Assembly (NCBI GenBank): GCA_032433595.1
Contig: JASWJB010000463.1
Location: forward strand, 1-26,339
DNA: 26,339 bases
Reading direction: 5' to 3'
Source of the DNA: Conoideocrella luteorostrata
Lineage: Eukaryota; Ascomycota; Sordariomycetes; Hypocreales; Clavicipitaceae
A program made the position numbers and the translations under genes. The notes below the pieces were generated by a model that had not been told where the DNA came from, did not search any database, and worked only from the letters and a program-made list of their open reading frames with translations. Shown one piece after another: positions 1 to 10,932 of the stretch. How positions within the stretch are numbered: position 1 is the stretch's first letter; every line of letters begins with the position of its first letter.

Positions 1-11
1 TATTTATATAT

Positions 12-31
12 ATGTGTGTGTGTGTGTGTTT
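12..31. repeat. TG dinucleotide microsatellite in probable intron
   Basis: An alternating TG run of about 17 bases precedes TTTGCAG at 29-35. It sits in what appears to be the last intron of the dioxygenase gene and could serve as part of the tract before the acceptor. Confidence 0.6.
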
Positions 32-83
32 GCAGCTACACTCTAAAAATAAGAATGGGCCAACTAACACGATGAAATCAAAG

Positions 84-287
84 GTGACTCATCCCGAATT
101 CAGGGGCTGCACGACACAGCTGTACCCCAGTGACGACCCCTGGCTGGAGACTGACACCGTCTTTGCCGTCAAGGACGACCTCGTTGTGGACTTCAAGCCA
201 TTGAAAGGTGATGACAAGGCTGCTTTGGAGCTTGAGTATAATGTCGTCTTGTCGCCGAAGGGCTACAAGGGCAAGCAGTTCAACTAG
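84..287 (+). CDS. Intradiol ring-cleavage dioxygenase, C-terminal exon (partial)
   Basis: This is the last exon of a gene that begins left of the window. The reading frame has the C-terminal pattern of intradiol (catechol or hydroxyquinol 1,2-) dioxygenases: [19 protein letters not shown], then a VKDDLVVDF strand, ending at TAG 285-287. Such enzymes use non-haem Fe(III) to open catechol-type rings between the two hydroxyls. The Tyr/His iron ligands would lie upstream, outside the window. The exon start is inferred. A CTAAC branch-like site lies at 64-68 and an acceptor AG at 82-83; an alternative acceptor is at 101-103. The frame is open back to base 12, but that part is a TG microsatellite and looks intronic. 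The family call is fairly firm; the exact substrate cannot be told. Confidence 0.72.
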   Translation: MTHPEFRGCTTQLYPSDDPWLETDTVFAVKDDLVVDFKPLKGDDKAALELEYNVVLSPKGYKGKQFN

Positions 288-579
288 GGGGGCGAATGGA
301 AACCAAGAAATTTGTTTGTGTGGAGGATTATTTTGGATTCCCGTTTTTGGTTTGAATCTTCTAGCATTAGCATTTGCATATGTATGTATGATTTGGTCGG
401 CATTTATATATTAGCCCGCTTATTTTTCCTTTTCTCCTTTTAGAGTATTTATTGTTGACGTACGGAGTAACATGAAGATAGCTGTATGTTGCGTGCAAAT
501 TCGTGTGCTGCGATGAATAAAGCATAGTCCAGAAACTATGAGATGGCGAGTTCCTTGTGTACACTTCATGCCATCGCAT

Positions 580-605
580 GGGGCATTTCGGGGCATTTCG
601 GGGCA
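580..605. repeat. 10-bp tandem repeat, 2.5 copies
   Basis: The unit GGGCATTTCG occurs at 581-590 and 591-600, followed by a partial copy at 601-605. It is non-coding as far as can be seen. Confidence 0.8.
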
Positions 606-1110
606 GTCCCGGCCGAACTTGCTACTTTGGCGAGCAATGAGAAAGTATGCCAAATCGGCTCAACGAGAATCAACAACCGGATTAAACAAAACCATCGGCG
701 AAACTACGTGATCAAACCCAGATTTGTGTTGGACAGGAATTTGTATGACCCCCTCGGCATCACTTCGCTCCACGGCTCGGAGACCATGGTGCGAAATATG
801 CTCTACAATTCCAAATTTTCAAATGGCAGATTCCTCCCAGAACCAGTAATGAACGTTACGGGCCAAAGTTTTGAGAGGGTGGCCTATTATCTAGGCTCAA
901 GATATTGTTCCCGGAGGGAACGGTCAAGCATCAGCTCCGAAATCCTGACTTCTTTCGGCTGGCTCTGAGACAATGACATGATCCCGGCACATTTGGCAGA
1001 GGCTGGAACATGGTATTCGACCTTATCGACAATGTCTCGGACGCAATGGTCAACGAGAAAGGGGGAGTTCGCCGTTATATATATAGCTGCTGGTAGGGAC
1101 TGTGTGTCAC

Positions 1111-1611
1111 TCACTCAGCGACCGATGGACAACGCTCAGTGCAATGCAGAACTAAGGACTGGGTTGCTGCACAGGTCTCGGCAAAAATAGCAACGTGCAT
1201 TATTTGGCAAATTAGTGCACCAGTCGATAGAAGGGGTCGTCATGGGGAAACAAGTTTTCGTGGTGGAATGAATATCTGCTGGGATCAGGCGGCATCGAAA
1301 CACACCTTCGACGACAGAAGCGCACATGGTGAGAATGACCTGTACCTGGCATCCAGAAACTGCAACTCGGAGATATTCCGTCTTTCAGTCACCAGTTTCG
1401 TTGAAGGGTGTACCAGACCGATGTCTAAAGAGACATGCAGCCGAGCCATTCTGAGCAGTTCGTCTTCACAAAACCCATCTGAGCCGACCAAGATACCGAT
1501 GCTCCTGCTCTGGCGACGACGAGCATCCTTTACGTATAGCTGTGCGACTGGGTGACATGAAAATGTGTCGCCTCCTGATCCCAACCAGGGAACTGGGCCC
1601 AGTTCCGGCCC
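1111..1611 (-). pseudogene. Possible decayed reading frame, unassigned
   Basis: On the minus strand one frame is open from 1611 to 1288 (108 codons). It then continues through only two further internal stops, TGA at 1285-1287 and TGA at 1240-1242, until TGA at 1111-1113. All these stops, and the one just upstream at 1612-1614, are TGA, which CGA or TGG codons can yield by a single transition. The peptide includes short stretches such as GILVGSDGFCEDELLRMAR and RNISELQFLDARYR, but I do not recognise a family. It could equally be a chance opening in GC-balanced DNA. Confidence 0.25.
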
Positions 1612-3817
1612 TCATGGTTGACGAAGATGGAAATGTGGCCTTAAAAAATACATGCTCTAGGAGTGAGCAGTCTGTGTTCGATATACCTAAAAGGCTCCGA
1701 AGGCAAGCTACTTTTGGATCAACGTCTGGCTAGGAGTACCAGTCTTGGGCAGCGATCCCATACAGCGAAAGGCTGCCAGTGATATGAACTTTTCAGCTTG
1801 TCCAAACAGATCCGCATCAGTATTTATGCGGAAAAGTGCTCAATGTGCCGTATTTATTTTTAATTTATTTTTCTCTTCCAAGACGTGGGTTCTGGTATAG
1901 AGGTGTTCGCGCCGGAACGTCCAAAGCAGCTTGAATTACTCTATCCAACCAAGCGACTCCACGATAAGGCTAGCACAGAGAGGTATGGTTTGAACCGTTT
2001 TGATCATGTGGACACTACGCAGCATCAGAATCGCCTTTTTAAGCTCGTCGTCGACTCTATCGGGTCTGTAAATGGTGGCTCACCTTCGCGCGACGCATTA
2101 CCTTCCCTGCAATAGGGAGCACTGAAGAACAGTCGGGGACAATAGTTCTCAGGGATGATGACATGCTCGGCATGTAGCTTCTTCAAGCGATATGCACTAG
2201 GCTGACAACTCTTGACCTCAGAAGCGGGATACCCTAGAGTGCTGCATTTTGTACGGTGACGAGAGACTGTTCGATCAGAGCAAGGTTGGACCAACTGTGT
2301 CTGGCTTGTGTTCACAAACTCCATTCGATCTGGGATCAAGAGTCGCGGCTATTAGACATCACACGCTCCAGCATGCTTTTATGATCCTGAAAAGGCAAAT
2401 AGAGACAATATGTAGAGTTCTGTTTTTTTTTTTTTTTGGCTGTAAAGTTTGAGTGCCGGGGCAAGAATCTTGCCCATTGTTTCGCTGCTCCGAGTTTGAT
2501 GCAAAGGCTCACTCGAATCCATGGGCGTTGGACGCCAACATACGCTCTCATGAGCAAGCAGTGCGTTCTTAGTCCCTCCCTAGTGTTCCGGTACAGTATC
2601 TTTTTATGAATTACAGATATAGCAATTGAATGGTTCGTCTTGGGATCAAAAGTGTCTTTTAGTTGAGTGCCACGCTCTGTCGAGGCCTTTGAAATACTAG
2701 GCAAAGAAGGAACATTAGTGTACGTCCGACAGGGTCGTTACGGCACTCGACGTCCATACCCGCTCCCTCGTTCCAGGGCAGTCAGTCGTCTGTCACTTTG
2801 AGGGGATAGCCTGGGCTCAGGGGCGGGGATCGAGCACAAAGGGGCTCGAAGGGGGTGCGAAGGGCCTGTTTCGTGAACGAGACCGAGCTCTACGTGATCC
2901 GTGATGTTTATCCCGAGACTTGGCACCAACAGGCAGGGTACAAAGACGCAGGGCCTTACAAGCCCAGCCATGTGATATGATTTGGCCAAGTCGAGCTTCG
3001 TCATGAATGAAGTCGTCTCTTTGCTGGTGTGGTTCCACCGTCTGCGTTGTCTATATCACATTGGTCCCTGACGTGGATGTCCGTCCATCCAGCCAGTCCC
3101 CATCAGATGGTTGCTCTGCCGCGTCATGGCCGGGGCAGTGGAATGCTGCGGCCGTCACAAAGGACTAATGACATGTTATGGATCGAGTGCTGTTGCGAGA
3201 GCACCCATCCAGTGGTTCGAGAGACTTGATACAGTTGTGTTCGTGCCGGGATCAGGTTGTGGGGCAGAATAAGAAAGCTGCGGCTCGGCGCTTCGGATTT
3301 CCCCAAAATAAAGACGGAGAAATGAAGTGGCGTCCACCTTAGCGTCGTCCAGAGGTGCTCCACCGAAGACAGGGCCATGTTCCTAGCAGGGATCCGTAGC
3401 CAATCAAGAGCGGGACATTGTAATGCACCTGTTCTGCATGATGCTGTATACTTCGACTCCGTACAATACAAGTGCACGCGAGCAAGCAGGTTCATCAAGC
3501 ACTACATCACAAGTCTCAGAGCACTGGCGGCAACTAAAGGCCAGGCTCTAGGCCATCCGTGATAGCAGGAGTGCTCGTGGGTCCCGCTTTCAGGAGTGTG
3601 GCCGCTGTTATGGAAGAGATGCTAGTAGACTGCTGCTGGAAGACGCCCGTTCGGCGTTGGGCTCGTAATTCCGCATCGCGATGAATTGACGAATAACACG
3701 AGATTGCCTCGTCGAGCTTGATGGCCCTTTGATGGCCGTTGACTGCTGCCGCATCATTTCTACTTTTCATGATTCTGCATATTGGCCCTTGTTCGTATAG
3801 CCCCAGCTATTGCCAAT

Positions 3818-4969
3818 ATGTCTTCTCTCTCGTTATGGCTGTCGTTCGTGCTGGATTGGGTCATCCTCGTGGCCCTTGCTATCGCCGGCGCGTTTATAGG
3901 CAATCTGAGACCGAACAATCGCCCATTCAGCCTCGATGAACCTTCCATCAGTTTCCCATACAAGGGCTACGACACCGTCTCCGTGTCTGTCCTCGTTGTC
4001 ATATCCATCATCGTGCCCGGCATCCTCATTTTCTGTCTTTCTCTGGCGGTTGCGCCGAGACCGAATCGCTCGCGTCAGTCATCTGACTGGCTATCGAGAC
4101 TTTGGGAGTTGCACGCGGGCTGGGCGGGCCTTGCATTGTCCTTTGTGATCTCTTGGATCTTCTTGAACGGCATGAAGAATATGTTCGGCAGGAAACGTCC
4201 CAACTTTCTTAATCGTTGCTGGCCGGATGTCAGCAACGTGCAGAAGTTTATAGCCGGCAACGCCTCCTACACTTCCAGCACTGGCCGTCTGGTAACCAGA
4301 GAAATCTGCCTCAACCCGGACGCCAGCGTCATCGACGAGGGAAGCCGCAGCTTTCCCTCCGGTCATTGCACAATTGCTGCTGCCGGCCTCGTGTACTTGT
4401 CACTCTATCTGGCAGCAAAACTAGGATGCTATCCGCCCTTCGTCGCACCCGCGGCAGAGAGTACCGCTTTATCGAAGCACAACCAAGCCGGCAGCGCTTC
4501 ATTACCGCGTGATGCGGCATCCGATCGGCTAAGCTCACGAAGTCATGACCCGTTGAGAGAGAATGCGAATCGTCACCTTGATGGCAGATATAGACATGGC
4601 GCGAGCGCCCCTCTGTATTTGCTGGCCATTTCGCTCGTACCTTTTGCTACGGCCGTGTTTGTTGCTGCGTCCAGGTGGTTTGATTTCCAGCATCATGGCT
4701 GGGACATTGTTGTGGGTTTCCTGCTTGGTACTGCAACATCCATTTTGTCCTTCCGCTACTATCACCTGCCTTCAAGTTCTGGAAGCAGCTGGGCTCGAGT
4801 GGCGCGCCACCAGAATAGAGCATTCTGGGCGGGACCAGGGTCCAGTTTTGCAGGTCTAGGGCCTTCATCAAAGTTTCATGACCGCCGAACCCCTGACGTG
4901 AGCGATACAAGACATAATCAGCCAGACGAGCGAGAAGCACACGAGATGCGGCCTTTGGAACCAGTCTAA
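3818..4969 (+). CDS. PAP2-family lipid phosphate phosphatase (LPP/DPP1-like)
   Basis: Predicted 383-residue integral membrane enzyme, intronless, that removes phosphate from lipid phosphates such as phosphatidate, lysophosphatidate or diacylglycerol pyrophosphate. All three catalytic motifs are present: KX6RP at residues 120-128 (KNMFGRKRP), PSGH at 180-183, and SRX5HX3D at 285-296 (SRWFDFQ then HHGWD). About six hydrophobic segments lie near residues 5-30, 55-80, 98-119, 184-202, 264-284 and 295-313, as in LPPs. A polar, low-complexity loop of about 55 residues (210-264) separates the fourth and fifth segments and is longer than I expect for the family. The ATG at 3818 has A at -3; the frame is open 12 codons further upstream without another ATG. 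The tail is hydrophilic. The next gene is convergent on the minus strand, about 300 bp away. The in vivo substrate is not determinable here. Confidence 0.93.
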   Translation: MSSLSLWLSFVLDWVILVALAIAGAFIGNLRPNNRPFSLDEPSISFPYKGYDTVSVSVLVVISIIVPGILIFCLSLAVAPRPNRSRQSSDWLSRLWELHAGWAGLALSFVISWIFLNGMKNMFGRKRPNFLNRCWPDVSNVQKFIAGNASYTSSTGRLVTREICLNPDASVIDEGSRSFPSGHCTIAAAGLVYLSLYLAAKLGCYPPFVAPAAESTALSKHNQAGSASLPRDAASDRLSSRSHDPLRENANRHLDGRYRHGASAPLYLLAISLVPFATAVFVAASRWFDFQHHGWDIVVGFLLGTATSILSFRYYHLPSSSGSSWARVARHQNRAFWAGPGSSFAGLGPSSKFHDRRTPDVSDTRHNQPDEREAHEMRPLEPV

Positions 4970-5268
4970 GAAAGATGGGATGAGGCTGATCCGAAGTGGA
5001 AACTCGGAGTGAGATATTGGACGGGGAGCTAGCCCATGCTCTCTGCGTAAGTCATCACCACCGAGCTCACCACAGGCAGAACGCCGGCGGCACTGGATGA
5101 TCGCTTCGTTTCGCTTCGTTTCGCTTCCGTCTTTGGCGTTGCTAAATACATATCCCCAATGTGAACGGAGCTGCAAGTCCCGTTAGGGACGTGACCGTTA
5201 TAAACCATGTTAATTTAATATTCTGGGCAGAACTAATATCTAATCACTTTTTAAATAAATCTGTTGCT
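4970..5268. other. Convergent intergenic region (two 3' ends)
   Basis: This is the space between the stop of the PAP2 gene and the stop of the minus-strand transporter, presumably holding both 3' UTRs. A 10-bp tandem repeat lies at 5101-5127. No gene is visible. Confidence 0.7.
5101..5127. repeat. TCGCTTCGTT tandem repeat, 2.7 copies
   Basis: Two perfect 10-bp units at 5101-5110 and 5111-5120 and a partial third to 5127, in the convergent spacer between the PAP2 and transporter genes. Confidence 0.85.
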
Positions 5269-7022
5269 CTAGTTTGATAGCTTCTGTCGCTCCCTTTCCA
5301 TCCTCCACTGCGCGCTGTACTTCCACTGCACCCACAGCAGTGGTGAGAAGATCACCACAACACCTGTCAAGATGAGAAACGCATTTCTGATTTTCACTGC
5401 TTGTATCAGCGGCTGGATCACACTCACTCCAGCAGCACCCACAAGACATCGAACAAGGTTGTTGGTCGCAGTGGCACTCGCAGCACCATCGGGAAAATAA
5501 TCCACCATCAAGGTTGAGTTGATGCTGAAGATGGCAGTCGCTGTGAAAGCGATCATGAATTGCAGACCCAAAGACGCCACCAAGTTAGCGGCAAAATATC
5601 TGTTCAGGTCGTTTAATTCGAAACTAGGCCCGTATAGTGCCGTGCTTATGACAAAGCACAGGCTGAAGTACGGCATGAATCGAAGCCGAGCCCGCTCGAA
5701 GGGAAACGTTCGTATCTCCTTGATGTTCGTGGCCTCGGGAATTCCTGTATTTTGTCTGTGTTCCGCCTGCACGCGACTGAACGTTCGGTCCAGAAGCCAC
5801 CCGGTGCATGTGGAACCGAGAATGCACCCACATCCGTTTGGGATAAAGCAAAGCCCAATCTGCCATTGCTTCAAGCCCGGGAAGGAGTGCAGCAGGACGG
5901 TGGTGGTTGATGAGGTGACCATGCTCCAAATCGTGTAGATGAGAGATCCCCACGCAAGAAGGACGAAGATGTCCTTTTGGAAGATGTGCATCAAAGGAGC
6001 GAATTGCGCTTTCAGCGAGAGGCTAGATACCACAGGCTGTTTTATCGTCTTGACTCCTTTCCAGGAAGGGGGCGGCCGTAACCAGTACCAAACGGGTTTG
6101 TGGATTCCACGAAGAGGAGTGCTGCCGTTTCCCGCTATCCGACGGTGGGTTTCCGGCAGAAAAACTATCAAGAGCATCAAAACACAGCTGCTCTGAGCGA
6201 ACAGAAGCCAGAAAATGCTCCTGAATCCCCATTTGGCGGTGAGAAGGCCACCCAAGACGGGTCCAACGGCTTGTGAAATCATCCTATGGGACGGCTTAGC
6301 CCAAGACCAGTACAAGAGAAGAACAGGAAAATCACATGAACCATCTCATCTTACCTTGTTCCAGCATTGGTGCCCATGAACCCCCCTCTTTCTCCGGGAG
6401 TGGCAATGTCAGCAATTACACCAGCGCTGATGCTGATTGTGGCCGCAGATCCTAAAGCTTGCACGCCTCGGAGCACAAGAAGCATCGGGAAGTTTGATGT
6501 AAAGGCAAGTGCCAGGTTGGCGGCAGTGTAGATAGCGAGAGTAATGCCGAAGGTGATTCGACGACCTGAGCTGTCGGATATAGGGGCCCAGAGCGACGGA
6601 CTGATCGCCTGAACGATCATGTATACGGTGATTGTGATAGCAACAAGAGATGCGTTGACTCGTAATTGCAATGATATCTCCTCTATCGCGGGAAAATATA
6701 TATTGGAAGAGAGAGGAGAGAACGATCCAGCTATTGAAACCAAGCACACTAGGCGCCATTTTTGAGAATGAGACAGGATATGATACGGGGGTTCGGTTGG
6801 CCGGTCGTGAGAGACGTTTCTTGGTGCGGAACAAGCATTTTCGTCGCCATAATTGGCCGTTGATGGTGGAGAAACATGTAAATTTTCCTTTCCTGGGCTG
6901 TTGGTGAGTAAAATACTAGAATTAGCGGCGGAAGAGCCCATATGAGCGGTACGGAGTGTTGAATCGGTCAAAGTTGACTCGCCGTCTGAGGACGGCGGAT
7001 TAGCCTCTACCATTCTCAGCAT
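5269..7022 (-). CDS. MFS transporter, DHA1 (Qdr-like) drug:H+ antiporter type
   Basis: Two exons on the minus strand: 7022-6355 and 6283-5269. The 71-nt intron (6354-6284) has donor GTAAGA and acceptor CATAG, and joining keeps the frame (GTR|MISQAVGP). The product is 560 residues. A polar N-terminus of about 105 residues is followed by about 12 hydrophobic segments. Diagnostic motifs are MFS motif A (PISDSSGRR) after the second segment and antiporter motif C (QAVGPVLGG) in the fifth. The segments LSSNIYFPA and FLPETHRRIAGNG are typical of the fungal Qdr/Dtr branch of DHA1, which exports drugs, polyamines or weak organic acids across the plasma membrane. The second ATG (7013-7011) has better context (A at -3, G at +4) than the first, so translation may start three codons later. 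It is convergent with the PAP2 gene. A second, differently built DHA1 gene lies about 6 kb to the right. The substrate is unknown. Confidence 0.9.
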
Positions 7023-7449
7023 CAGCGCCAGGCGTGCGAAAAAGAACGAAAATCAAAGTTTCAGACAGCTGAACAGCGAGGTAAGGCGCAAACCAAGTTT
7101 ATATCATCGTTAGGCGTATCCATACCCGGCCACTTATAGACACAAGCCGGCACGTTGTCTAGTCCTCATCGAGCGATACAGTTCAACGGTAGAACCCAAA
7201 GAGTGCGTGGCCGGAGACATTTGGTCTGAGCTGGCAAAATATGAAACGCATAGCCTAATATCGTCATGGTCTGTGAGATTGTGAGACTCATTGGTCCGAA
7301 ACAGTTAACTGAAACGGTGTGACCATTGATGAGAATTGATGTGATCCTTGCTTTTGGTTCCTCTTTTGTCCTCTTCTGAACGCAGATCGGGCTAGCCCAA
7401 TCCGAATGAGATGCCTTCCTTCCGACAGATGAAATTGTATATGTACCCA

Positions 7450-7467
7450 GATGAGATGAGATGAGAT
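7450..7467. repeat. GATGA pentamer repeat
   Basis: Three perfect GATGA units from 7450 followed by a partial one, in the divergent promoter region. Confidence 0.7.
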
Positions 7468-8271
7468 TGGTAGTAGTTATTCACCGTCATCAACACAGCT
7501 ATCCAACATCGGCAACCCTTTTTTCTTCCTTTTTTACACCTTTGCTAGCATACAATTTCATCTACAGTGAGGTTTGTTCCGTCCGTCTCTGCCCCTGCTG
7601 CCTCCCTGTATTGTCATTAGTTTGCTAGCGAAATTCCCGTTGACAGGTGCAATTATACTAGCCGATGCTTGGAGACTAGGTTTTGGGCCTTGTTTTCTCG
7701 GTGGCAGTGCTGGCTAGACTTCCTACTGGTTACTCGGGCCAAATGAACATGTGCTCGCCTGATTGGGCAGATGCATAGTTATGGGACAAATTTGGCAGCG
7801 TGCATTCCATAGACTCCAGCAGGCGACTGGCGAGACAGTGGTATGCAGTCCACGACAGATCAACCAGGCTGCTCTGTTACATTCCCTTGTTTGCCGGTGA
7901 AACATCTTGAACACAATCAACGCCATCATGCCGGTTTGCCGGATTTGCACACGCTCGTCAAAAAATACCTCATTGTTACAACGTGGTGAGCAAAGGACAG
8001 AGTCTTGAAATCGCCCTCAGAAGATGGCGTCGCTCAGGCATCAACAAGTTGATCGAAATACGGAGTATATGTTTGCCCGTATATTTGCAAGCCCCCTAAT
8101 GTCTTAAGCTGTTGAGATATTCCGGACAGCGTCCGAAATAACTATAAATGCGAAGCTCGATGTGACGTGAAGATCCTCTCCTTGAAACAACTCGTTTTAC
8201 TAGATCTGTTCTCGGTGATGTGACCCACGTGCTCTGTACATCTAGAGGTATGTAGTTAGTTATTGCTTAGC

Positions 8272-8785
8272 CAGATAAGCATCAACAGGGGCAGCGCAGG
8301 GACGCCAGACAAGTCATTTCCCGTGCGTGCATTCTGGCTGAGGTGGTGTCGGTGGCTGCATTAGGCTCGGATTACACTCCAATATCTCGGATTTAAGTAG
8401 TTCGCTGTCCAAGCTCCTCCAACCAGCAAAACACAATGTCCCAACGACGAGTGGTCCCATAGCTTTAGGTTGCCATACATGGAGCCTTGAATAAGACAGC
8501 ACGCAACCTGTCTTTCCGTTTGAGTTTGTTCAAAAGGGGCGTGGAGTAGGATGTACGGATGAATGGATTTAAATCACCTTCGATATTGCGATTTCTTTCC
8601 CGGGCGAAATTAATGCATGCCTCTTCTAGGCAGTCTACACATTTATGCATGTGCAGTAGGTGGCGCTTCGTCGCGTGCTGGTGTGCGTTGCGAAAGAGGA
8701 CATCGCGGACATGGCTATTATCACCGAGGTGTGCCCAAATAGCCACAAGAATTATATGCTGTATAACTTCCAGTAGTTACCCAAT
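8272..8785 (+). promoter_or_regulatory. Candidate GATA and CCAAT elements upstream of the iron permease
   Basis: Seen: AGATAA at about 8273-8278, TTATCA (TGATAA on the other strand) at 8718-8723, and CCAAT at 8781-8785, about 106 bp before the permease ATG. Known: in ascomycetes the siderophore-type GATA repressor (SreA/Urbs1 class) binds HGATAR-type sites, and the CCAAT-binding complex acts with HapX on iron genes. Inference: the permease could be iron-regulated through these sites. Each motif is short and common, so this is only suggestive. Confidence 0.25.
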
Positions 8786-8890
8786 TCAGTCTGTCATCCG
8801 ATTCTCCTCTTGAAAGCAACACAGACGTACAATTTCTAGTGAAAAGTAGTCAAACCCCAGCTTGATTCAGCCTTTCTTGAGAAACCATCC

Positions 8891-10110
8891 ATGACTGTCA
8901 ACGTCTTCTCAGTCCCCATATTTCTCGTCGTGCTTCGCGAGACTATCGAAGCCGGCATTATCGTTAGCATTCTGCTCGCCTTTCTGAAACAGATGCGTAT
9001 CAGCGGAACCATTGAAGCCAAGACGTACAAATCGTTGGTCATACAGGTGAATCCCATCAACAATGCTAGCATGGCAGAACTTGTCTTCGCGTATTCATCC
9101 TAACAATCTTCAGGTATGGGTAGGAGCGATACTCGGGTTCCTGGTTTGCTTGATCGTCGGTGGCGCCGTCATTGGCATATTTTACCGATTTGGTAGAAAC
9201 CTCTGGAACTCTGCCGAATATATATACCAGGGCGTATTTTACCTCGTGGCGGCTCTTGTCATTACCGTGGTCGGTGTCGTTTTTCTTCGAATTGGAAAGC
9301 TGCAGGAGAAATGGAGAAACAAGATAGACGCCGCTCTTCAAAAGAACACCAAAAGCGAAAAGAACGTGGCGGGCTCTGTGAAGAGAAAATCCAAAAAATA
9401 TGCCGTCTTTTTTCTCTCCTTCATCACAGTAGCTCGAGAAGGTATTGAGGGCGTAGTTTTTGTGTCTGGAGTGACTTTTGCAGCACCCGTCAGTTCTATC
9501 CCGTTGCCGGTAGTTGTCGGGTTGATGGGTGGATGCATAGTTGGATGGATTTTGTATAAGTGAGTTTCATCCTCCTGGCCTCCCATGGCACTTCTACACA
9601 TTGAGTGTGAGACTAATCGGAGTTGCCAAACCCAGGGGTGCATCTCTCACCAAAATCCGATATTTTCTCGTCGCCTCATCATGTCTGCTCTATCTGGTAG
9701 CCGCCGGCCTAGTGGCTCGCTCGGTATGGTACTTCGAACAGGGCCACTGGAGTAATGTAGTTGGCGCAGACGTAGGTGAGGCTGGAACTGGACCTGGGTC
9801 CTACGACATTGACCGAAGTGTCTGGCATGTTAATGTGAGTTACCTCTCCGCTAGATCCCCCTGACACGGTCTGCTGATGTAGCAGCAGTGCTGCAGCCCG
9901 GAATTTAACGGCGGTTATGGTTGGGGGATTCTCAACGGTATTCTGGGATGGACAAACTCCGCCACTTACAGCACAGTCATAGCATACAATGTGTATTGGA
10001 TACTCGTATGCCTTTATTTCATTCTGCAGAGGCGCCGAGAACTTGGTATGGGATGGCCACTTCGTCCGGGCACAACATCTCAGCCCCAAACCGGAGAGCT
10101 CCGCGGCTAG
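8891..10110 (+). CDS. High-affinity iron permease, Ftr1 family
   Basis: Four exons: 8891-9046, 9114-9559, 9636-9834 and 9889-10110. The introns are 67, 76 and 54 nt, with donors GTGAAT, GTGAGT and GTGAGT and branch-like CTAAC (9100-9104), CTAAT and CTGAC. The product is 340 residues. Ftr1 moves iron across the plasma membrane after oxidation by a Fet3-type multicopper oxidase. Both iron-binding REXXE motifs are present, RETIE at residues 16-20 and REGIE at 160-164, and both lie in hydrophobic segments. Other family marks are [11 protein letters not shown] before a lysine-rich cytosolic loop (about residues 112-148) and GPGSYDI then SVWHVNCC in the outer loop near the C-terminus. The short tail makes it somewhat shorter than yeast Ftr1 (about 400 residues). 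No oxidase gene is found in the window, although such pairs are often adjacent in fungi. The last acceptor is a triple TAG-CAG-CAG; see findings. Confidence 0.93.
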
Positions 10111-10932
10111 ACACTTGGCTCTTCCTTCGCCCCATATCTGCCTTCCATCTTAGTGTACGCTCTGATGTCGAGGATAGCAGGACAAACACCCTTACCTGGC
10201 TATGTGATAAGTTGGAAGCTAGATTTGTAGGTGTAATGAGAAACAAAACAAGGTCATCGAACCACTCCAGCACTTAATTCCAATATTTGAAATCTACACC
10301 AAGCATATTCGTGCCTGTTGGAATAGGGTCAAGTGGTCGTACCGTGCGGCGGATAGTCGTGAATGAAGGCAGAAACTAGGTTGATTGGATTGCCAGGGGG
10401 GTTCTTTGGCACATCCACGACATTCAAGAGGCCCGGTCCTTTTCTGCTGGTCGGGCGGCAACGCGCTCTCCTCTATAGTTCATTCGTCTGGCCTGCTAGG
10501 AGTAATGATTTGAGTTGGAGTCGCCTTGTGGAGAGTAGTATTCACAGTTACTTGATTGATCGACGTGATGGGGCACCATGCACTATGGCCCGGAGTGTGT
10601 TGACTTCCCTGTACCCCGCTTAGCATCCGCCAAGTTGTTTTACATAACCTATACCTGATATTAACAAAACCAACGTCCGCTTAAAACTAATTCCAAACTG
10701 GGCGTCCCCAGTTTTTCTGTGTTGATTTAGATGTCCATACGCCTGAGATGGTAGAAATGCTGTGCAGATTCGCGACGTATCAACCAACGATAGACAACAC
10801 AATTGATAACATAACTAATCTACAGCAAGACGGTGGGCCCAACCGTAACATTATGTATACAATACAGCGAGCATCTAGCCCCCAGTTGATTAGATGTCCT
10901 CCAAGCGAGTTGCATCAGCCAAGTTAAAGACC
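10111..10932. other. Convergent intergenic region, no gene seen
   Basis: About 0.8 kb between the permease stop and the stop of the minus-strand GPI-type gene. Short open frames (10363-10623 plus, 10802-10620 minus) have no recognisable features. Confidence 0.6.

Larger units (their letters stand above)
288..3817. other. Long intergenic stretch, no supported intact gene
   Basis: About 3.5 kb between the dioxygenase stop and the PAP2 start. All open frames are under 145 codons, overlap on both strands and show no family signature that I recognise. Contents: the dioxygenase 3' UTR, a TACGGAGTA motif at 461-469, a short tandem repeat at 580-605, a possible decayed minus-strand frame at 1111-1611, a poly-T run near 2420-2437, and the PAP2 upstream region. 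Confidence 0.6.
7023..8890. other. Divergent intergenic region between transporter and iron permease
   Basis: About 1.9 kb holding both promoters (transporter to the left, permease to the right). A GATGA pentamer repeat lies at 7450-7467 and a TACGGAGTA motif at 8059-8067. Small open frames (for example minus 7950-7723 and minus 8746-8465) show no recognisable family. No gene is supported. Confidence 0.6.

Noticed and set aside
543..968. 141-codon plus-strand frame.
   Set aside because: It starts in a tandem repeat, shows no domain or signal, and overlaps an equally open minus-strand frame.
2025..2339. Minus-strand frame with CSDRTVSRHRTKC, vaguely like a C2H2 finger of fungal transcription factors.
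   Set aside because: Cys/His spacing is incomplete, there is no second finger or Zn2Cys6 cluster, and no linked domain.
3124..3498. 124-codon minus-strand frame upstream of the PAP2 gene.
   Set aside because: No family features, no plausible partner exons, and it lies in the presumed upstream region of PAP2.
5519..5938. 139-codon plus-strand frame.
   Set aside because: It is the antisense shadow of the first transporter's second exon.
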